A DNA stretch of 64,000 bases from Hyphomicrobiales bacterium. Lineage in GTDB: Bacteria; Pseudomonadota; Alphaproteobacteria; Rhizobiales; Rhizobiaceae. Within the stretch, counting starts at the first letter, position 1. Each line of letters starts with the position of its first letter. The stretch covers positions 372,001 through 436,000 of the forward strand of contig UCAG01000005.1 of the NCBI GenBank assembly GCA_900470285.1. The letters run 5' to 3'. The notes under the pieces are model-generated. The model saw only the letters and a list, made by a program, of their open reading frames with translations, was not told where the DNA came from and did no database searches. A program made the position numbers and the translations under genes. Below, piece by piece: positions 8,925 to 20,059 of this stretch.

Positions 8925-9288
8925 CCGGATTTCGGTTAAGCGCGATTTCACTCCGACTGAGACATAATCGCGCTCCCCTTTCGGCTACAGGCCGCAAAAG
9001 CGTATTTTTTGATTTTTACAGCGCCGAATGAGCAGTCTGTGATTTGTAACTTGCCCGAATATCCCATATACGACCTTATTCCTACAAAATGGCACGCTTG
9101 TCCGAAGCGCCTCCCTTTGAGACAAATGCGCCAGAGTGTTTTTGGTTAATGTAGTTTGGGCAGACCATTGCGGGAAAAGAAATAAGTCCGGCGGACTGAT
9201 TTTCCCGCACAAGCGGATCCCGCTTTTGCTTAACTGCTTAGCTGTCACGGGGATGACTACCCCAATCGTCTGACTGGACAAGAATTAT
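8925..9288 (+). promoter_or_regulatory. Structured leader upstream of maeB
   Basis: This 364-base stretch has no convincing gene but several hairpins. A 9-bp inverted repeat (8939-8973 region, AGCGCGATT with AATCGCGCT) may serve the preceding gene. A nested hairpin at 9170-9208 has a 9-bp outer stem and a 5-bp inner stem. A 6-bp stem at 9211-9225 is followed by a T-rich stretch, and a small GGGG/CCCC hairpin lies at about 9249-9263. The arms at 9204-9208 and 9211-9216 could pair with each other instead, so the hairpins may be mutually exclusive. The maeB start follows at 9289. Confidence 0.4.
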
Positions 9289-11637
9289 ATGACAAAAAAA
9301 TCATCCAACGACACGAATAACACCGGCACCGCACAGGTATCCGGCACAGACAGAAAATTCTCGGATTTTGAAGAAGCGGCGCTTTTTTATCATCGCTCAC
9401 CAAAGCCGGGTAAACTGGAAATCCAGCCAACAAAAACACTGGGTAACCAACGCGATCTGGCACTGGCCTATTCCCCGGGTGTTGCAGCTCCTTGTCTTGC
9501 TATTCAGGATGATCCGGCACTGGCTGCCGATTATACTGCCCGCGCCAATCTGGTTGCGGTTATTTCCAACGGTACAGCCGTTCTCGGTCTCGGCAATATC
9601 GGCCCGCTGGCTTCCAAGCCGGTGATGGAAGGTAAAGCCGTACTATTCAAGAAATTTGCCGATATTGATGTTTTCGACATTGAAATCGACTCGCTCAAAG
9701 TCGAGCGTATGGTTGATGTGATTTCCGCGCTGGAACCAACCTTCGGCGGCATCAATCTGGAAGATATCAAAGCGCCGGAATGTTTCGAAGTTGAAGAACA
9801 GCTCCGCGCTAAAATGAACATTCCTGTTTTCCATGACGATCAGCACGGCACAGCTATTATCGTAGCCGCAGCCGTCATGAATGGTCTGGAACTGGCCGGC
9901 AAAGATATCACCAAAGCCAAAATTGCTGTTTCCGGTGCCGGTGCGGCAGCACTTGCCTGCCTTAACCTGCTGGTCAGCCTTGGCGCACAGCACAAGAATA
10001 TCTGGGTCAGCGATCTGGAAGGCGTTGTCTATAAAGGCCGTAACGAGCTGATGGACCGCTGGAAAGAGGTCTATGCTCAGGATACTGATGCACGTACACT
10101 GAATGACATTATTGCGGATGCGGATGTCTTCCTCGGCGTATCTGCTGCAGGTGTTCTGAAGCCGGAAATGGTTGCCAAAATGGCGCCTACCCCGCTGATT
10201 ATGGCTCTGGCCAATCCGAAGCCGGAAATCATGCCGGAAGAAGCCCGTGCTGTGCGTGAAGATGCAATCATCTGCACAGGCCGTTCGGACTATCCGAACC
10301 AGGTGAACAATGTTCTCTGCTTCCCGTATATTTTCCGCGGTGCGCTGGATGTCGGTGCAACAGCCATTAATGAAGAAATGAAAATGGCTGCGGTGAAAGC
10401 GATTGCTGCTCTCGCCCGCGAAGAAGTATCCGATGTGGCAGCCCGTGCCTATTCCGGTGACACACCGGTTTTTGGTGCCAATTATCTGATTCCGTCGCCG
10501 TTTGATCCGCGTCTGATCCTGCGTATCGCCCCGGCAGTGGCAGAAGCTGCTATGGAAACCGGTGTGGCAACCCGCCCGATCACCGATATGGAAGCCTATA
10601 TCGACCGCCTCAACCGCTTCGTGTTCCGCTCCGGCCTGATTATGAAGCCGGTCTTTGCCGCTGCACGCCGCTCCGCAGACAAAAAACGCGTCATCTATGC
10701 CAATGGTGAAGAAGAACGCGTACTGCGTGCCGCTCAGGTTGTGCTGGAAGAAGGCATTGCACAGCCGATCCTGATCGGCCGTCCGAATGTTATCGAAACC
10801 CGTCTGCAACGCTATGCGCTTAAAATCAAACCGGGTGTTGATTTTGAGATCATCAATCCGGAAGATGATCCGCGTTACCGTGACTATGTTGATCTGATGC
10901 ATAAGCTGACCGGCCGTCAGGGTATGACACCGGAAGCCGCCCGTTCCATCGTGCGCACCAACCCGACGGTAATTGCTGCTCTGGCCATGATGCGCAATGA
11001 AGCGGATGCGATGATCTGTGGTCTCGAAGGCCGTTTTGAACGCCACCTGACGCTGGTTAAGCAGATCCTCGGTATTCAGACCGGTCTGCATGATCTTTCA
11101 ACGCTCAGCCTGCTGATCTCCTCACGCGGTACGCTGTTCTTCACAGATACTTACGTGAATGTTGATCCGAGCGCCGAAGAAATCGCGGAAATGACCATTC
11201 TGGCGGCCAAGGAAATCCGTCGTTTCGGTATTGAGCCAAAGGCTGCCCTGCTGTCGCATTCGAACTTCGGTTCACGCGATTCAAAGAGCGCTGCCAAAAT
11301 GCGCGAAGCCTGCGCCATTCTGCAGGAACGCGCACCGGAGCTGGAAGTGGACGGTGAAATGCATGGTGATGCGGCTCTGTCGCAGTTCCAGCGTGACCGC
11401 GTATTCCCGAATTCCCGCCTGAAGGGCGAAGCCAATCTGCTGGTCTTCCCTAATCTGGATGCTGCGAATATCACCATGAATGTGCTGAAGACAGTGACCG
11501 ATGCCCTGCATGTGGGCCCGATTCTGCTGGGTGCAGCCCGTCCTGCGCATATTCTCACACCGTCGGTTACATCGCGCGGTATTGTCAATATGACAGCATT
11601 GGCCGTTGTTGAGGCTTCACAGCGCACGACAGCCTGA
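9289..11637 (+). CDS. maeB: NADP-dependent malic enzyme with phosphotransacetylase-like domain
   Basis: The 782-residue protein has the two-part MaeB structure. Residues about 20-430 are the malic enzyme ([25 protein letters not shown], the nucleotide-binding [19 protein letters not shown], and ALANPKPEI). Residues about 450-780 are a phosphotransacetylase-like regulatory domain ([33 protein letters not shown]). The enzyme decarboxylates malate to pyruvate with NAD(P) reduction, linking the citric acid cycle to pyruvate supply; the second domain usually binds acetyl-CoA as an effector and is not catalytic. The ATG at 9289 follows a GGACAAGA ribosome-binding site. It has its own long leader and a strong terminator. 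Confidence 0.93.
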   Translation: MTKKSSNDTNNTGTAQVSGTDRKFSDFEEAALFYHRSPKPGKLEIQPTKTLGNQRDLALAYSPGVAAPCLAIQDDPALAADYTARANLVAVISNGTAVLGLGNIGPLASKPVMEGKAVLFKKFADIDVFDIEIDSLKVERMVDVISALEPTFGGINLEDIKAPECFEVEEQLRAKMNIPVFHDDQHGTAIIVAAAVMNGLELAGKDITKAKIAVSGAGAAALACLNLLVSLGAQHKNIWVSDLEGVVYKGRNELMDRWKEVYAQDTDARTLNDIIADADVFLGVSAAGVLKPEMVAKMAPTPLIMALANPKPEIMPEEARAVREDAIICTGRSDYPNQVNNVLCFPYIFRGALDVGATAINEEMKMAAVKAIAALAREEVSDVAARAYSGDTPVFGANYLIPSPFDPRLILRIAPAVAEAAMETGVATRPITDMEAYIDRLNRFVFRSGLIMKPVFAAARRSADKKRVIYANGEEERVLRAAQVVLEEGIAQPILIGRPNVIETRLQRYALKIKPGVDFEIINPEDDPRYRDYVDLMHKLTGRQGMTPEAARSIVRTNPTVIAALAMMRNEADAMICGLEGRFERHLTLVKQILGIQTGLHDLSTLSLLISSRGTLFFTDTYVNVDPSAEEIAEMTILAAKEIRRFGIEPKAALLSHSNFGSRDSKSAAKMREACAILQERAPELEVDGEMHGDAALSQFQRDRVFPNSRLKGEANLLVFPNLDAANITMNVLKTVTDALHVGPILLGAARPAHILTPSVTSRGIVNMTALAVVEASQRTTA

Positions 11638-11683
11638 TTTCAGAGCGTATCCCGATTGGAAATGCTCTAATCTAAAATAATTA

Positions 11684-11721
11684 AACGCCGCATCGTTTCA
11701 AAAAATGATGCGGCGTTTTTT
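11684..11721 (+). terminator. Rho-independent terminator of maeB
   Basis: A perfect 11-bp stem (11684-11694 with 11707-11717) followed by T6 lies 47 bases downstream of the maeB stop codon. Confidence 0.9.
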
Positions 11722-11865
11722 GTTAATGTAAAAATCTCAATCTGACGCATCAATAAAGTGCTGAAAATTACAATAATTATTATAAATCAATAATTTACAT
11801 GTCATTTACCATCAATATTCATACTCTTCACATCGGTAGTTCAGATCATTTGAGCGGAGTATTTC

Positions 11866-12639
11866 ATGTTTTCATCAATCCATTTCAAAATACCAATATT
11901 TCAATTTTCACCATTTAAAGCCGTCGTGGCTGCAGCCACACTCTTACTTGCAAGCAGCCCTGCAATTTCACAGAACCTGTCCGATAGTCGTATATGCCGT
12001 GCCTACGAACAGGACTTGCGTAATATTGATTATCATACCAGCCTGAATGCGCAGCAAGCCAAACGCTATCAACAACTGAGTCAAATGCAGCGGCAGGCCA
12101 ACAGTGATGCCAGACGTTACTCCTGTAATCCGGGGCCTTTCAGCAATGGCTCCGCTTCAGAGGAATGCAGTTATATACGTGCATCCCAGCACCGTATCGA
12201 ATCTGCATTGCAACAGATTGCCCGCGCAGCAGCCACACCACAGCAGAGACATCTGCGGCAGGCAATCTATACAGATATGCGTCGCTATAATTGCCGCAGC
12301 CCGCAAGAGCTTGAACGGCTGATGAAAGAAAACCGCGCTGCCACCACAACACGTAAGCGCATTAAACAGACCTATAAAAAGCCCAAAACTGTCAGGCAGG
12401 CCGCATTGCAGCAGCCAGCCGCCTTCGTGCCTGCGGAAAGCATAAGCAGTGCTACTGATCTGATACCGGTCAAGGCAACCGCCAGTGTCGGCAAGTCACC
12501 ATTCTCCATTCCGGCAGCCCCTGTGATGAAACATACAAAAGCGGCGGAGAAATCCCCGCCGCCTGTTCACGAAGCTGTTGATTATGTGCCGGATCCGGCG
12601 ATCAGGCGCGTCGGGCCAACGTATGTTCCCGCCCAATAA
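11866..12639 (+). CDS. Hypothetical secreted protein, Cys- and Gln-rich
   Basis: I do not recognise a firm family for this 257-residue protein. It has an N-terminal signal peptide (hydrophobic about residues 20-33, probable cleavage after AIS) and a region with four cysteines (ICRAY, YSCNP, ECSYI, YNCRS) spaced in a repeated C-x-n-Y-x-C style. A basic linker ([15 protein letters not shown]) and a low-complexity Ala/Pro-rich tail follow. The cysteine-containing part vaguely resembles Rhizobiales DUF2865 proteins, but that is not secure. A GCGGAG ribosome-binding site precedes the ATG. Its last 38 bases overlap the 3' end of gltX on the other strand. Confidence 0.7.
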   Translation: MFSSIHFKIPIFQFSPFKAVVAAATLLLASSPAISQNLSDSRICRAYEQDLRNIDYHTSLNAQQAKRYQQLSQMQRQANSDARRYSCNPGPFSNGSASEECSYIRASQHRIESALQQIARAAATPQQRHLRQAIYTDMRRYNCRSPQELERLMKENRAATTTRKRIKQTYKKPKTVRQAALQQPAAFVPAESISSATDLIPVKATASVGKSPFSIPAAPVMKHTKAAEKSPPPVHEAVDYVPDPAIRRVGPTYVPAQ

Positions 12640-13975
12640 GCGGTAAGAGATCAGCTAATTCAGGACCGGAAGCGACACCGGTCAATGCCAGTCGCAAAGG
12701 CATGAACAATGTTTTGCCTTTGCGGCCGGTTGCGGCCTTCACAGCTTCGGTCCAGACTTTCCAGACATCGCTGCCCCATGGTTCTTCAGGCAGAAGATCA
12801 AAAGCCTGTGCGATGAAATCCTTGTCTTCATCAGCTATCACCTCACTGAAAGGCTCAGTGCGGTTGACGACTTCCCACCACTGCGCAGCATCTTTAACAT
12901 GATCAATATTACCACGGACAGCCGCCCAGAAGGCTTCAGCCTTATCACCGGAAACACCGATCTCTGCCAGACGTGACGCCACATCGGCAAATTCCAGATG
13001 ATGGATCAAAGCGCGGTTAAGACCGGTCAGATCAGCCGGATCAAATTTGGCATTGGATTTCGACGCATGGGACGGCTCGTAGCGTGCCGCCAGTTCTTCC
13101 ATTGTCGCTACCGGCTCAACATTATCCGATGTACCGGTCAGCACCGCCAGCGAGGCAACCGCCATAGGCTCGACACCGGCTTCGCGTAAAGATCCGACAG
13201 ACAAAGCACCGGAGCGCTTGGACAGACCTTCCCCGCTTGTTGTTGTCAGCAGATTGTGATGACCGAAGACCGGCACCACATCGCTCAGTGCGCGGAAAAT
13301 TGCAATCTGCGCACCGGTATTGGTCACATGGTCGTCGCCACGGATAATATGGGTAATGCCCATATCAATATCATCCACCACCGATGGCAGTGTATAGAGA
13401 TAGGTGCCGTCTTCACGCACCAGTACCGGATCAGACATGGAAGCCAGATCAACAGTCTGCGGGCCGCGCACCAGATCATCCCAATGCACTTCTGTACGCT
13501 CGGTTTCAAACGGCGTTGCTTTGAAATTCGGCAGCAGAAAACGCCAATGCGGCTTGCGGCCTTCAGCTTCAAAAGCCGCCTTCTGTTCATCCGTCAATTT
13601 CAGCGCATCGCGGCCATAGACCGGCGGCAGACGGCGGGTCAGGCGCAATTTACGGCGCAGTTCCAGCTCTTCTGCTGTTTCATAACAGGCATAGAGCAAA
13701 CCGGCTGCTTTCAGCTTTTCAACGGCGGCATCATAAACGGCAAAGCGCTTGGACTGATATTCGACACGGGATGGTTTGATACCCAGCCAGTCAATATCGC
13801 GGGCAATCGCTTCCGCATATTCTGATCGAGAGCGCTCCACATCCGTGTCATCGTAACGCAGGATGAATTGCCCCTTATTCTTCAGCGCAAACAGCCAGTT
13901 ATAAAGCGCCGGACGGGCATTGCCGATATGGATATAGCCGGTCGGCGACGGTGCAAAACGAACGATTACAGTCAT
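12602..13975 (-). CDS. gltX: Glutamyl-tRNA synthetase
   Basis: The 457-residue class I synthetase charges tRNA(Glu). The nucleotide-binding motif is [13 protein letters not shown] and the KMSKS-equivalent loop is [12 protein letters not shown]. Zinc-site cysteines of the longer bacterial enzymes are not obvious, as in the ~457-residue GltX of Rhizobiales, which often carry two gltX copies. Hence this may be the discriminating or the non-discriminating paralogue; sequence alone does not decide. It begins 22 bases after the nadE stop codon and is probably co-transcribed with it. Its 3' end overlaps the secreted hypothetical gene convergently. Confidence 0.93.
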   Translation of the reverse strand: MTVIVRFAPSPTGYIHIGNARPALYNWLFALKNKGQFILRYDDTDVERSRSEYAEAIARDIDWLGIKPSRVEYQSKRFAVYDAAVEKLKAAGLLYACYETAEELELRRKLRLTRRLPPVYGRDALKLTDEQKAAFEAEGRKPHWRFLLPNFKATPFETERTEVHWDDLVRGPQTVDLASMSDPVLVREDGTYLYTLPSVVDDIDMGITHIIRGDDHVTNTGAQIAIFRALSDVVPVFGHHNLLTTTSGEGLSKRSGALSVGSLREAGVEPMAVASLAVLTGTSDNVEPVATMEELAARYEPSHASKSNAKFDPADLTGLNRALIHHLEFADVASRLAEIGVSGDKAEAFWAAVRGNIDHVKDAAQWWEVVNRTEPFSEVIADEDKDFIAQAFDLLPEEPWGSDVWKVWTEAVKAATGRKGKTLFMPLRLALTGVASGPELADLLPLIGREHTLARRA

Positions 13976-13997
13976 AGTTTTCTTCTTCTGGGTTATT

Positions 13998-15680
13998 TTA
14001 ATGCCGGTCGCGGAAGCGATTGGTTATCGGATAACGGCGGTCGCGGCCAAAATTCTTGGTGGTAATCTTCACACCTGGAGCCGATTGCCGGCGCTTATAT
14101 TCGGCGATGTACAGCAGATGCTCCACACGCTCAACCACAGCACGGTCATAACCCTCGGCAACAATCTCATCCACGCTGCGTTCATGCTCGACCAGCGCCT
14201 CAAGCACAGCATCCAGCACCGGATATGGCGGCAGGGAGTCCTGATCGGTCTGATTATCGCGCAGTTCCGCACTCGGTGCCTTGTCGATGATATTTTGCGG
14301 CACGACCACGCCTTCAGGTCCCATACCACCTTCCGGCAGATGATGGTTGCGCCAGTCAGCCAGCGCATAGACCTGCATTTTGTAGAGATCTTTGATCGGG
14401 TTGAAACCGCCATTCATATCGCCGTAAAGCGTGGCATAGCCGACAGCCATTTCCGACTTATTACCGGTGGTTACAACCATCGAGCCAAACTTATTGGAGA
14501 TCGCCATCAGAATAACGCCACGGGCACGACTTTGCAGGTTTTCTTCAGTTACACCACTCTCAGTACCGGCAAACAGTGGCTGCAGCACATTGAGAAAGCC
14601 CTCAACAGGTTCTGCAATCGGCACAATATCATAACGGCAGCCAAGCGCCTCGGCACAATCTTTCGCATCTTTCAACGACATTTCAGATGTGTAGCGATAA
14701 GGCAGCATCACCGTGTGCACACGGTCCTTACCCAGAGCATCCACAGCCAGCGCCGCGCAGATCGCTGAGTCCAAACCGCCGGACAGGCCAAGCACGACGC
14801 TTTTGAAACCGTTCTTGTTCACATAGTCACGCAGGCCATGCATACAGGCAAGATAGTCTGCCTCTTCACCTTCCGGCACCCAGTTGCGGTCGCCGTCAGC
14901 ACAAGACCAGCCGTCCGTTCCGCGTGTCCAGTCGGTCAATGACACCAGCTCTTCAAACTGCGGCAGTTGCACAGCCAGATGATGATTAGCATTGATAACA
15001 AATGAACCGCCATCGAACAGCAACTCATCCTGCCCGCCGGTCTGGTTGGCATAGACCAATGGCAGACCGGTTTCGACAACCTGACGTACAGCTATCTGAT
15101 GGCGTACTTCCATCTTGGAGCGGTGATAAGGCGAACCATTCGGCACCAGCAGAATTTCCGCGCCGCTCTCCGCCAGTGTTTCACACACGCCGAGTTCGCC
15201 CCAGATATCTTCGCAAACCGGAATACCTAAGCGCACGCCACGAAAATTGATCGGGCCCGGCATAGCGCCAGCCTGAAAATTGCGTTGTTCGTCAAATTCA
15301 CCATAATTCGGCAAGTCAACTTTGAAACGTTCGGCAATGACCTTACCGCCATCCAGCACCATCACCGCATTATGCAGACCGGTGTCGCGCTGCAAAGGCG
15401 TGCCGATAATCACACCAGGGCCACCGTCAGCGGTTTCCAGCGCAAAGGCCTGCACTGTCTTTTCGCAGGATTTGACAAAAGCAGGCTTGGAAACCAGATC
15501 TTCCGGCGGATATCCGCAGATGAACAATTCGGTAAACAGGATCAGGTCAGCCTGCGCATCAGCCGCAGTTTTGCGGGCTGCGCGCGCCTTGGCAAGATTG
15601 CCCTGAAGATCACCCATAACCGGATTCAGCTGGGCGATTGCGATACGTAATTTATCGGGAGATGTGGTCTGTGTGCTCAT
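13998..15680 (-). CDS. nadE: Glutamine-dependent NAD+ synthetase
   Basis: The 560-residue enzyme makes NAD+ from deamido-NAD+, ATP and glutamine in the cytoplasm. The N-terminal nitrilase-type amidase domain (residues about 10-270) has the catalytic Glu in [15 protein letters not shown], the Lys in [14 protein letters not shown] and the Cys in [10 protein letters not shown]. The C-terminal synthetase domain has the P-loop [17 protein letters not shown]. An in-frame TTG at 15716 extends the frame upstream, but the ATG at 15680 gives the usual N-terminus ([20 protein letters not shown]). It is followed closely by gltX. Confidence 0.93.
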   Translation of the reverse strand: MSTQTTSPDKLRIAIAQLNPVMGDLQGNLAKARAARKTAADAQADLILFTELFICGYPPEDLVSKPAFVKSCEKTVQAFALETADGGPGVIIGTPLQRDTGLHNAVMVLDGGKVIAERFKVDLPNYGEFDEQRNFQAGAMPGPINFRGVRLGIPVCEDIWGELGVCETLAESGAEILLVPNGSPYHRSKMEVRHQIAVRQVVETGLPLVYANQTGGQDELLFDGGSFVINANHHLAVQLPQFEELVSLTDWTRGTDGWSCADGDRNWVPEGEEADYLACMHGLRDYVNKNGFKSVVLGLSGGLDSAICAALAVDALGKDRVHTVMLPYRYTSEMSLKDAKDCAEALGCRYDIVPIAEPVEGFLNVLQPLFAGTESGVTEENLQSRARGVILMAISNKFGSMVVTTGNKSEMAVGYATLYGDMNGGFNPIKDLYKMQVYALADWRNHHLPEGGMGPEGVVVPQNIIDKAPSAELRDNQTDQDSLPPYPVLDAVLEALVEHERSVDEIVAEGYDRAVVERVEHLLYIAEYKRRQSAPGVKITTKNFGRDRRYPITNRFRDRH

Positions 15681-15793
15681 AGCACAAGCATTACCGCGAC
15701 TGCCTTTTTCTTGCAATGAGAAACGGGCGCAGATCAGTGAATACAGGCACGGTTATTCAATTTACAATATCATAAATAAGGCAATGAAAGCAC

Positions 15794-16162
15794 TCAGGCT
15801 TTTGACTGCTCATAGGCTTTGAACAGATCTGTTACGAGAACCCCGTTTATCCGCATTCCCGTCAAATCAGCATTCTTAATATCTGTATTTGCCAATGTAA
15901 CACCATCAATCACCAAATGAGAAAGATTGGCATCGGTGATTGAGGTTCCGGACAAATTGACATTGTTAAAACGTGCACCGGCAAGATTAACATCATCAAA
16001 AACCGCACTGCTTAAATTCGTATCAGTGAATTTTGCATTCGTCAGAACCGCATGAAACTGAGCATTTGCAAGGTTCACACCGTAAAAATCAGCACCGGTC
16101 ATATCAGCCCGCTCATAGCGGATATTCTGCATCTGTGGTCCGTTAAATACATCTTCACTCAT
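15794..16162 (-). CDS. Pentapeptide-repeat protein
   Basis: The 122-residue protein is almost entirely tandem A(D/N)LXX-type pentapeptides (GADFY GVNLA NAQFH ..., NLSSA VFDDV NLAGA RFNNV NLSGT), which fold as a right-handed quadrilateral beta-helix. There is no signal peptide, so it is cytoplasmic. Some pentapeptide proteins mimic DNA and protect gyrase, but nothing here allows that assignment. An unusually strong ribosome-binding site (AGGAGGAG) precedes the ATG. It stands alone between nadE and dgkA. Confidence 0.85.
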   Translation of the reverse strand: MSEDVFNGPQMQNIRYERADMTGADFYGVNLANAQFHAVLTNAKFTDTNLSSAVFDDVNLAGARFNNVNLSGTSITDANLSHLVIDGVTLANTDIKNADLTGMRINGVLVTDLFKAYEQSKA

Positions 16163-16253
16163 AGCCGTCTCCTCCTGCCCGCTTCATAGCCATATCATAG
16201 TTTCTCTTATTCTGACGGCCATTAAAACTCCGATATGTCAAACATATCGCGAT

Positions 16254-16619
16254 TTAAGCAGAGAAAACCAGCGACTGTACATGCGGCCAGAGATGATAAA
16301 TCCAGACAGCAGCACACATGATTGAAGCGATCAGCACGGCAAGAGAACCGCAGTCCTTGGCAATCTGAATATCTTTTTTGAAATCGCGGCTGATAGCGTT
16401 ACAGGCGGCCTCCACGGAAGTGTTGATGATTTCCACCAGCAGCAGAAACAGCACTGCACCAACCAGCAGTAAATAAGCTGCCATATCCGCTGCCACGAAC
16501 CACGCCACAGGCAGGGAAACAAACAGCAGAACCAGCTCCTGCTGTACCGGCTTTTCATGGCGTGCCAGATGGTTCAGCGCCCGCATAGAATTGATAAATG
16601 CTTTAAAGATGCGTTCCAT
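16254..16619 (-). CDS. dgkA: Diacylglycerol kinase
   Basis: The 121-residue integral membrane enzyme phosphorylates diacylglycerol to phosphatidate, recycling lipid in the inner membrane. It shows the family's three membrane helices and the signature VEIINTSVEAACNAISRDF followed by KDIQIAKDCGSLAVLIAS. The catalytic Glu and Asn lie in E-x-x-N-T-x-V-E. An in-frame TTG lies upstream at 16631, but the ATG at 16619 has a GGGG ribosome-binding site and gives the usual length. It lies downstream of the DAHP synthase terminator. Confidence 0.92.
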   Translation of the reverse strand: MERIFKAFINSMRALNHLARHEKPVQQELVLLFVSLPVAWFVAADMAAYLLLVGAVLFLLLVEIINTSVEAACNAISRDFKKDIQIAKDCGSLAVLIASIMCAAVWIYHLWPHVQSLVFSA

Positions 16620-16642
16620 ATCGCCCCGCAAAACCGGAAATC

Positions 16643-16680
16643 ATAAAAATACGGGCGGGAAACCAAGCCCCGCCCGTATA
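16643..16680 (-). terminator. Terminator of the DAHP synthase gene
   Basis: On the minus strand a 10-bp GC-rich stem (16650-16659 with 16669-16678) is followed by T5. It separates the DAHP synthase from dgkA. Confidence 0.85.
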
Positions 16681-16697
16681 GTTTTAATTATTTAAAA

Positions 16698-18077
16698 TCA
16701 GGCATTTGCCGCAATTTTCTGAGGTTGAGAATCACGATCTTTCTTCAGAAGTTCCGCCACGAGGAATGCCAGTTCCAGAGCCTGATCCGCATTGAGGCGC
16801 GGGTCGCAATGGGTGTGGTAACGGTCGGACAGGTCTTCTGCAGAAATGGCGCGTGCACCACCGGTGCATTCGGTCACATTCTTACCGGTCATTTCGATAT
16901 GAATACCACCGGCATGAGTGCCCTCAGCCTGATGCACGGCAAAGAAGCTCTGAACTTCTTTCAGAATACGGTCAAACGGACGGGTCTTATAACCCGCAGC
17001 AGTAATCGTATTGCCATGCATCGGATCGCAGGACCAGACAACCTTACGGCCTTCCTTCTCGACCGCACGGATCAGGCGCGGCAGATGATCTTCCACTTTG
17101 TCATAGCCAAAACGGGCAATCAGTGTCAGACGACCGGCTTCATTTTCCGGATTCAACCGGTCAATGAGACGCAGCAGATCATCAGCTTCCAGCGACGGTC
17201 CGCATTTCATACCGATCGGGTTCTTGATGCCACGGCAATATTCAATATGCGCATGGTCAAGCTGACGGGTACGGTCGCCGATCCACATCATGTGGCCGGA
17301 TGTGCCATACCAGTCACCTGAGGTCGAATCCACACGGGTCAGCGCTTCTTCATAGCCAAGCAGCAGAGCTTCGTGGCTGGTGTAGAAATCGGTTTCACGC
17401 AGCGCATGATTGCTGTCTGCGGTAATGCCGATAGAGCGCATGAAATTGATGGTCTCGGAAATGCGGTTGGCAACGGCAACATAACGCTCGTTCTGCGGGC
17501 TGTCCGAAACAAAGCCGAGCGTCCATTTATGCACATTTTCCAGATTGGCATAGCCGCCCTGCGCGAAAGCACGCAACAGATTGAGCGTTGCCGCAGACTG
17601 GCGGTAAACCATTTCCTGACGGTTCGGATCCGGAATGCGCGATGCCTCATTGAACTCGATACCGTTGATGACATCACCACGATAAGAAGGCAGTTCCACA
17701 CCATTCACGGTTTCCATGTCGCTTGAGCGCGGCTTGGCAAACTGACCGGCAATACGGCCAATTTTAACAACAGGCTGTGATCCGCCGAAAGTCAGCACAA
17801 CAGCCATCTGCAAAAACACGCGGAAAAAGTCGCGGATATTGTCCGCGCCATGTTCCGCAAAGCTTTCTGCACAATCGCCACCCTGTAAAAGGAAGGCGCG
17901 ACCTTCAGCCACTTCGGCCAGTTGCCTGGTAAGCTTGCGCGCTTCCCCTGCAAAAACCAAAGGCGGATATGTACGCAGACGAGCCTCGACATCGGCCAAA
18001 GCCTGCGCGTCCGGATAAGAAGGCACTTGCTTAATCGGCATGCCTCTCCAGGATTGCGGTGTCCAGTTCTTCGTCAT
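16698..18077 (-). CDS. aroG: 3-deoxy-7-phosphoheptulonate (DAHP) synthase, class II
   Basis: The 459-residue enzyme condenses phosphoenolpyruvate and erythrose 4-phosphate, the first step of the shikimate pathway. It is the plant-like class II type: [14 protein letters not shown], the metal-binding [28 protein letters not shown], and [12 protein letters not shown]. Class II enzymes are the usual DAHP synthases of Rhizobiales. The start at 18077 has a GGTG-type ribosome-binding site. The gene is monocistronic, with a terminator just downstream. The symbol aroG follows common usage and does not imply homology to E. coli AroG. Confidence 0.92.
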   Translation of the reverse strand: MTKNWTPQSWRGMPIKQVPSYPDAQALADVEARLRTYPPLVFAGEARKLTRQLAEVAEGRAFLLQGGDCAESFAEHGADNIRDFFRVFLQMAVVLTFGGSQPVVKIGRIAGQFAKPRSSDMETVNGVELPSYRGDVINGIEFNEASRIPDPNRQEMVYRQSAATLNLLRAFAQGGYANLENVHKWTLGFVSDSPQNERYVAVANRISETINFMRSIGITADSNHALRETDFYTSHEALLLGYEEALTRVDSTSGDWYGTSGHMMWIGDRTRQLDHAHIEYCRGIKNPIGMKCGPSLEADDLLRLIDRLNPENEAGRLTLIARFGYDKVEDHLPRLIRAVEKEGRKVVWSCDPMHGNTITAAGYKTRPFDRILKEVQSFFAVHQAEGTHAGGIHIEMTGKNVTECTGGARAISAEDLSDRYHTHCDPRLNADQALELAFLVAELLKKDRDSQPQKIAANA

Positions 18078-18290
18078 TATAGCACCTGTAATATATTCTG
18101 ATTTTATTTAGAGTTATCCCCTGCTGCACCGCACCATTGCAGTAACAGCCTTGCGTATATAGTCCACCGGAAGGCAATGTACCAGCCGCAATTCAGCCGA
18201 CAGGCTCCAGCCTTGTCATTTTTGCCAAGATTTAAGTCACATCTTGTAATTTTATGACGAAATCAGCCCATACTCACAAATTTGATTTAT

Positions 18291-18340
18291 GCATTTTCCA
18301 CACGCAAAACCGGTTCCCACTTTTGCTGGAAATGCTTTTA
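18291..18340. repeat. Dispersed palindromic repeat, copy A
   Basis: Imperfect palindrome with 9-10-bp outer arms (GCATTTTCCA with TGGAAATGC) around the shared core AAAACCGGTTCCCACTTTT. Three relatives occur at 34508, 40799 and 48171. The core and layout match the intergenic palindromic mosaic elements typical of Rhizobiales. It occupies part of the 319-base gap between DAHP synthase and gor, in which no gene is seen. Confidence 0.8.
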
Positions 18341-18363
18341 AAACCGGCGATTTACACCGCCGG
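18337..18363 (-). terminator. Terminator of gor
   Basis: On the minus strand CCGGCG/CGCCGG (18358-18363 with 18344-18349, 8-base loop) is followed by TTTTAAAA. It lies 34 bases beyond the gor stop codon and touches the palindromic repeat. Confidence 0.75.
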
Positions 18364-18396
18364 CCTGTCACTCTGTCTCATTTTCAATGTGAATGA

Positions 18397-19791
18397 TCAG
18401 CCCTGACGCTGCCCCTTCACGAGCCTGTAGCTTGGTGTGTACATGGTCACGAACTCTTCCGCAGCGGAAGGATGCAGCGCCATTGTACGGTCAAAATCAT
18501 CTTTTGTCGCTGCTGCTTTCAAGGCAATACCAAGCAACTGCGCCATTTCACCGGCATCCGGCCCGAGTACATGAGCACCCAGCACTTTGCGCGTATCCCC
18601 ATCGACAACCAGCTTGGTCAGCATTTTCTCATAGCGTCCGGCCAGCGTATTACGCATCGGACGGAAGTGCGCGCGATAGATTTCCACATTGGAATATTGC
18701 TTCGCTGCCTCTTCCTCCGACATACCAACAGTGCCGATTTCCGGCTGCGAGAAGACAGCGGTCGGGATCAGCTCATGGTCAGGGCGCATCGGATTGCCCT
18801 TAAATGCCGTTTCAAGGAAGCACATAGCCTCATGAATGGCGACAGGCGTCAGCTGAACGCGATTGGTAACATCGCCGACAGCCCAGATATTCTCCACATT
18901 GGTATGGGAATATTCATCAACTATGATTGAACCGTCTTCAGCCTGCTTCACACCGGCATTTTCAAGGCCAAGCCCCTTGGTATTCGGTACACGGCCGATT
19001 GCCTGCAGCACCTGATCGGCGGCCAGCACTTCACCATTGCTCAGTGTAACACTCAGACGATGCTCACCTTCAGCCTCTGCAACCGAGGTAATATTGGCTT
19101 CAGTGACAATACGGATGCCTTTTTCAATCATCGCTTCAGTAACCAGCCGGAACAGATCACCGTCAAAACGATGCAAAATCTGCTTACCGCGATAGACCAG
19201 CGTGGTTTCAACACCCAGACCGTTGAAAATACCGGCAAATTCTACTGCAATATAACCGCCGCCCTGAATAACAATGGATTTCGGCAACTCAGCCAGATCA
19301 AAAACCTGATCGGAATTGATGCAAAGCTCGTGCCCCGGCATGGCATCATCCATAAACGGATGACCACCGGTGGCAATCAGAATGGTTTCCGCAGTAACCG
19401 TCTTGCCGCTGCCGGCCAGTTCAATCGTATGGGCATCTTTCAGCATGGCACGATAAGGCAGAATCTCCGTCTTCGCATTGTTCAGCCCCTTGGTGTAGAG
19501 GCCTTCAAGACGGGTAATTTCAGCTTCTTTATTAGCTACCAGCTTTGACCAGTCAAAACTGGTTTCGCCGACAGTCCAGCCATAGCCCGCAGCATCACTG
19601 AAATGTTCCGGAAACTGCGATGCATAGACATAAAGCTTTTTCGGCACGCAGCCGCGGATCACGCAAGTGCCGCCCATACGGAACTCTTCTGCCAGCCCGA
19701 CGCGCTTTCCCATAGCTCCGGCAAGACGCCCTGCCCGAACACCGCCGGAACCGCCGCCGATTACAAACAGGTCATAGTCATAACTGGTCAT
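18397..19791 (-). CDS. gor: Glutathione-disulfide reductase
   Basis: The 464-residue FAD/NADPH flavoprotein reduces oxidised glutathione in the cytoplasm. FAD-binding is shown by DLFVIGGGSGGVRAGRLA, the redox-active disulfide by GGTCVIRGCVPKKL, NADPH binding by IQGGGYIAVEFAGIFNGLG, and the C-terminal dimer-interface His/Glu by ALHPSAAEEFVTM. The ATG at 19791 follows GGAGACTAAA. It is the complete family length and monocistronic. Confidence 0.93.
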   Translation of the reverse strand: MTSYDYDLFVIGGGSGGVRAGRLAGAMGKRVGLAEEFRMGGTCVIRGCVPKKLYVYASQFPEHFSDAAGYGWTVGETSFDWSKLVANKEAEITRLEGLYTKGLNNAKTEILPYRAMLKDAHTIELAGSGKTVTAETILIATGGHPFMDDAMPGHELCINSDQVFDLAELPKSIVIQGGGYIAVEFAGIFNGLGVETTLVYRGKQILHRFDGDLFRLVTEAMIEKGIRIVTEANITSVAEAEGEHRLSVTLSNGEVLAADQVLQAIGRVPNTKGLGLENAGVKQAEDGSIIVDEYSHTNVENIWAVGDVTNRVQLTPVAIHEAMCFLETAFKGNPMRPDHELIPTAVFSQPEIGTVGMSEEEAAKQYSNVEIYRAHFRPMRNTLAGRYEKMLTKLVVDGDTRKVLGAHVLGPDAGEMAQLLGIALKAAATKDDFDRTMALHPSAAEEFVTMYTPSYRLVKGQRQG

Positions 19792-20011
19792 TTTAGTCTC
19801 CGAATTTTTTACGCGTTATCCGAATATGTTACCGGCACAATGGCTTAACAAGAGGAACCGTTACAGAACATTACAGCAGTTAAACTTACAACTGAATCGC
19901 CAAAACCATCGTAACTCATTGTTTTTACGCATCATCCCAAACAAAGACGCTGCACAGCGTTGCTGGAAATGCTGTAAAGCCACAAGCCTGGCTTGCCAAA
20001 TAATATGTAAT

Positions 20012-20042
20012 AAAAAAGCCCGGCACTCTGACCGGGCTTTTT
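20012..20042 (-). terminator. Terminator after the DUF2059 gene
   Basis: A perfectly symmetric AAAAAGCCCGG/CCGGGCTTTTT hairpin with a 7-base loop lies just beyond the stop at 20060 and reads as a strong terminator on the minus strand. Confidence 0.9.
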
Positions 20043-20059
20043 CTGTCATTGAGACTGAA

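Noticed and set aside
9643-11091. 482-codon open frame antisense to maeB
   Set aside because: Mirror of the biased maeB codon use; no recognisable domain and no ribosome-binding site.
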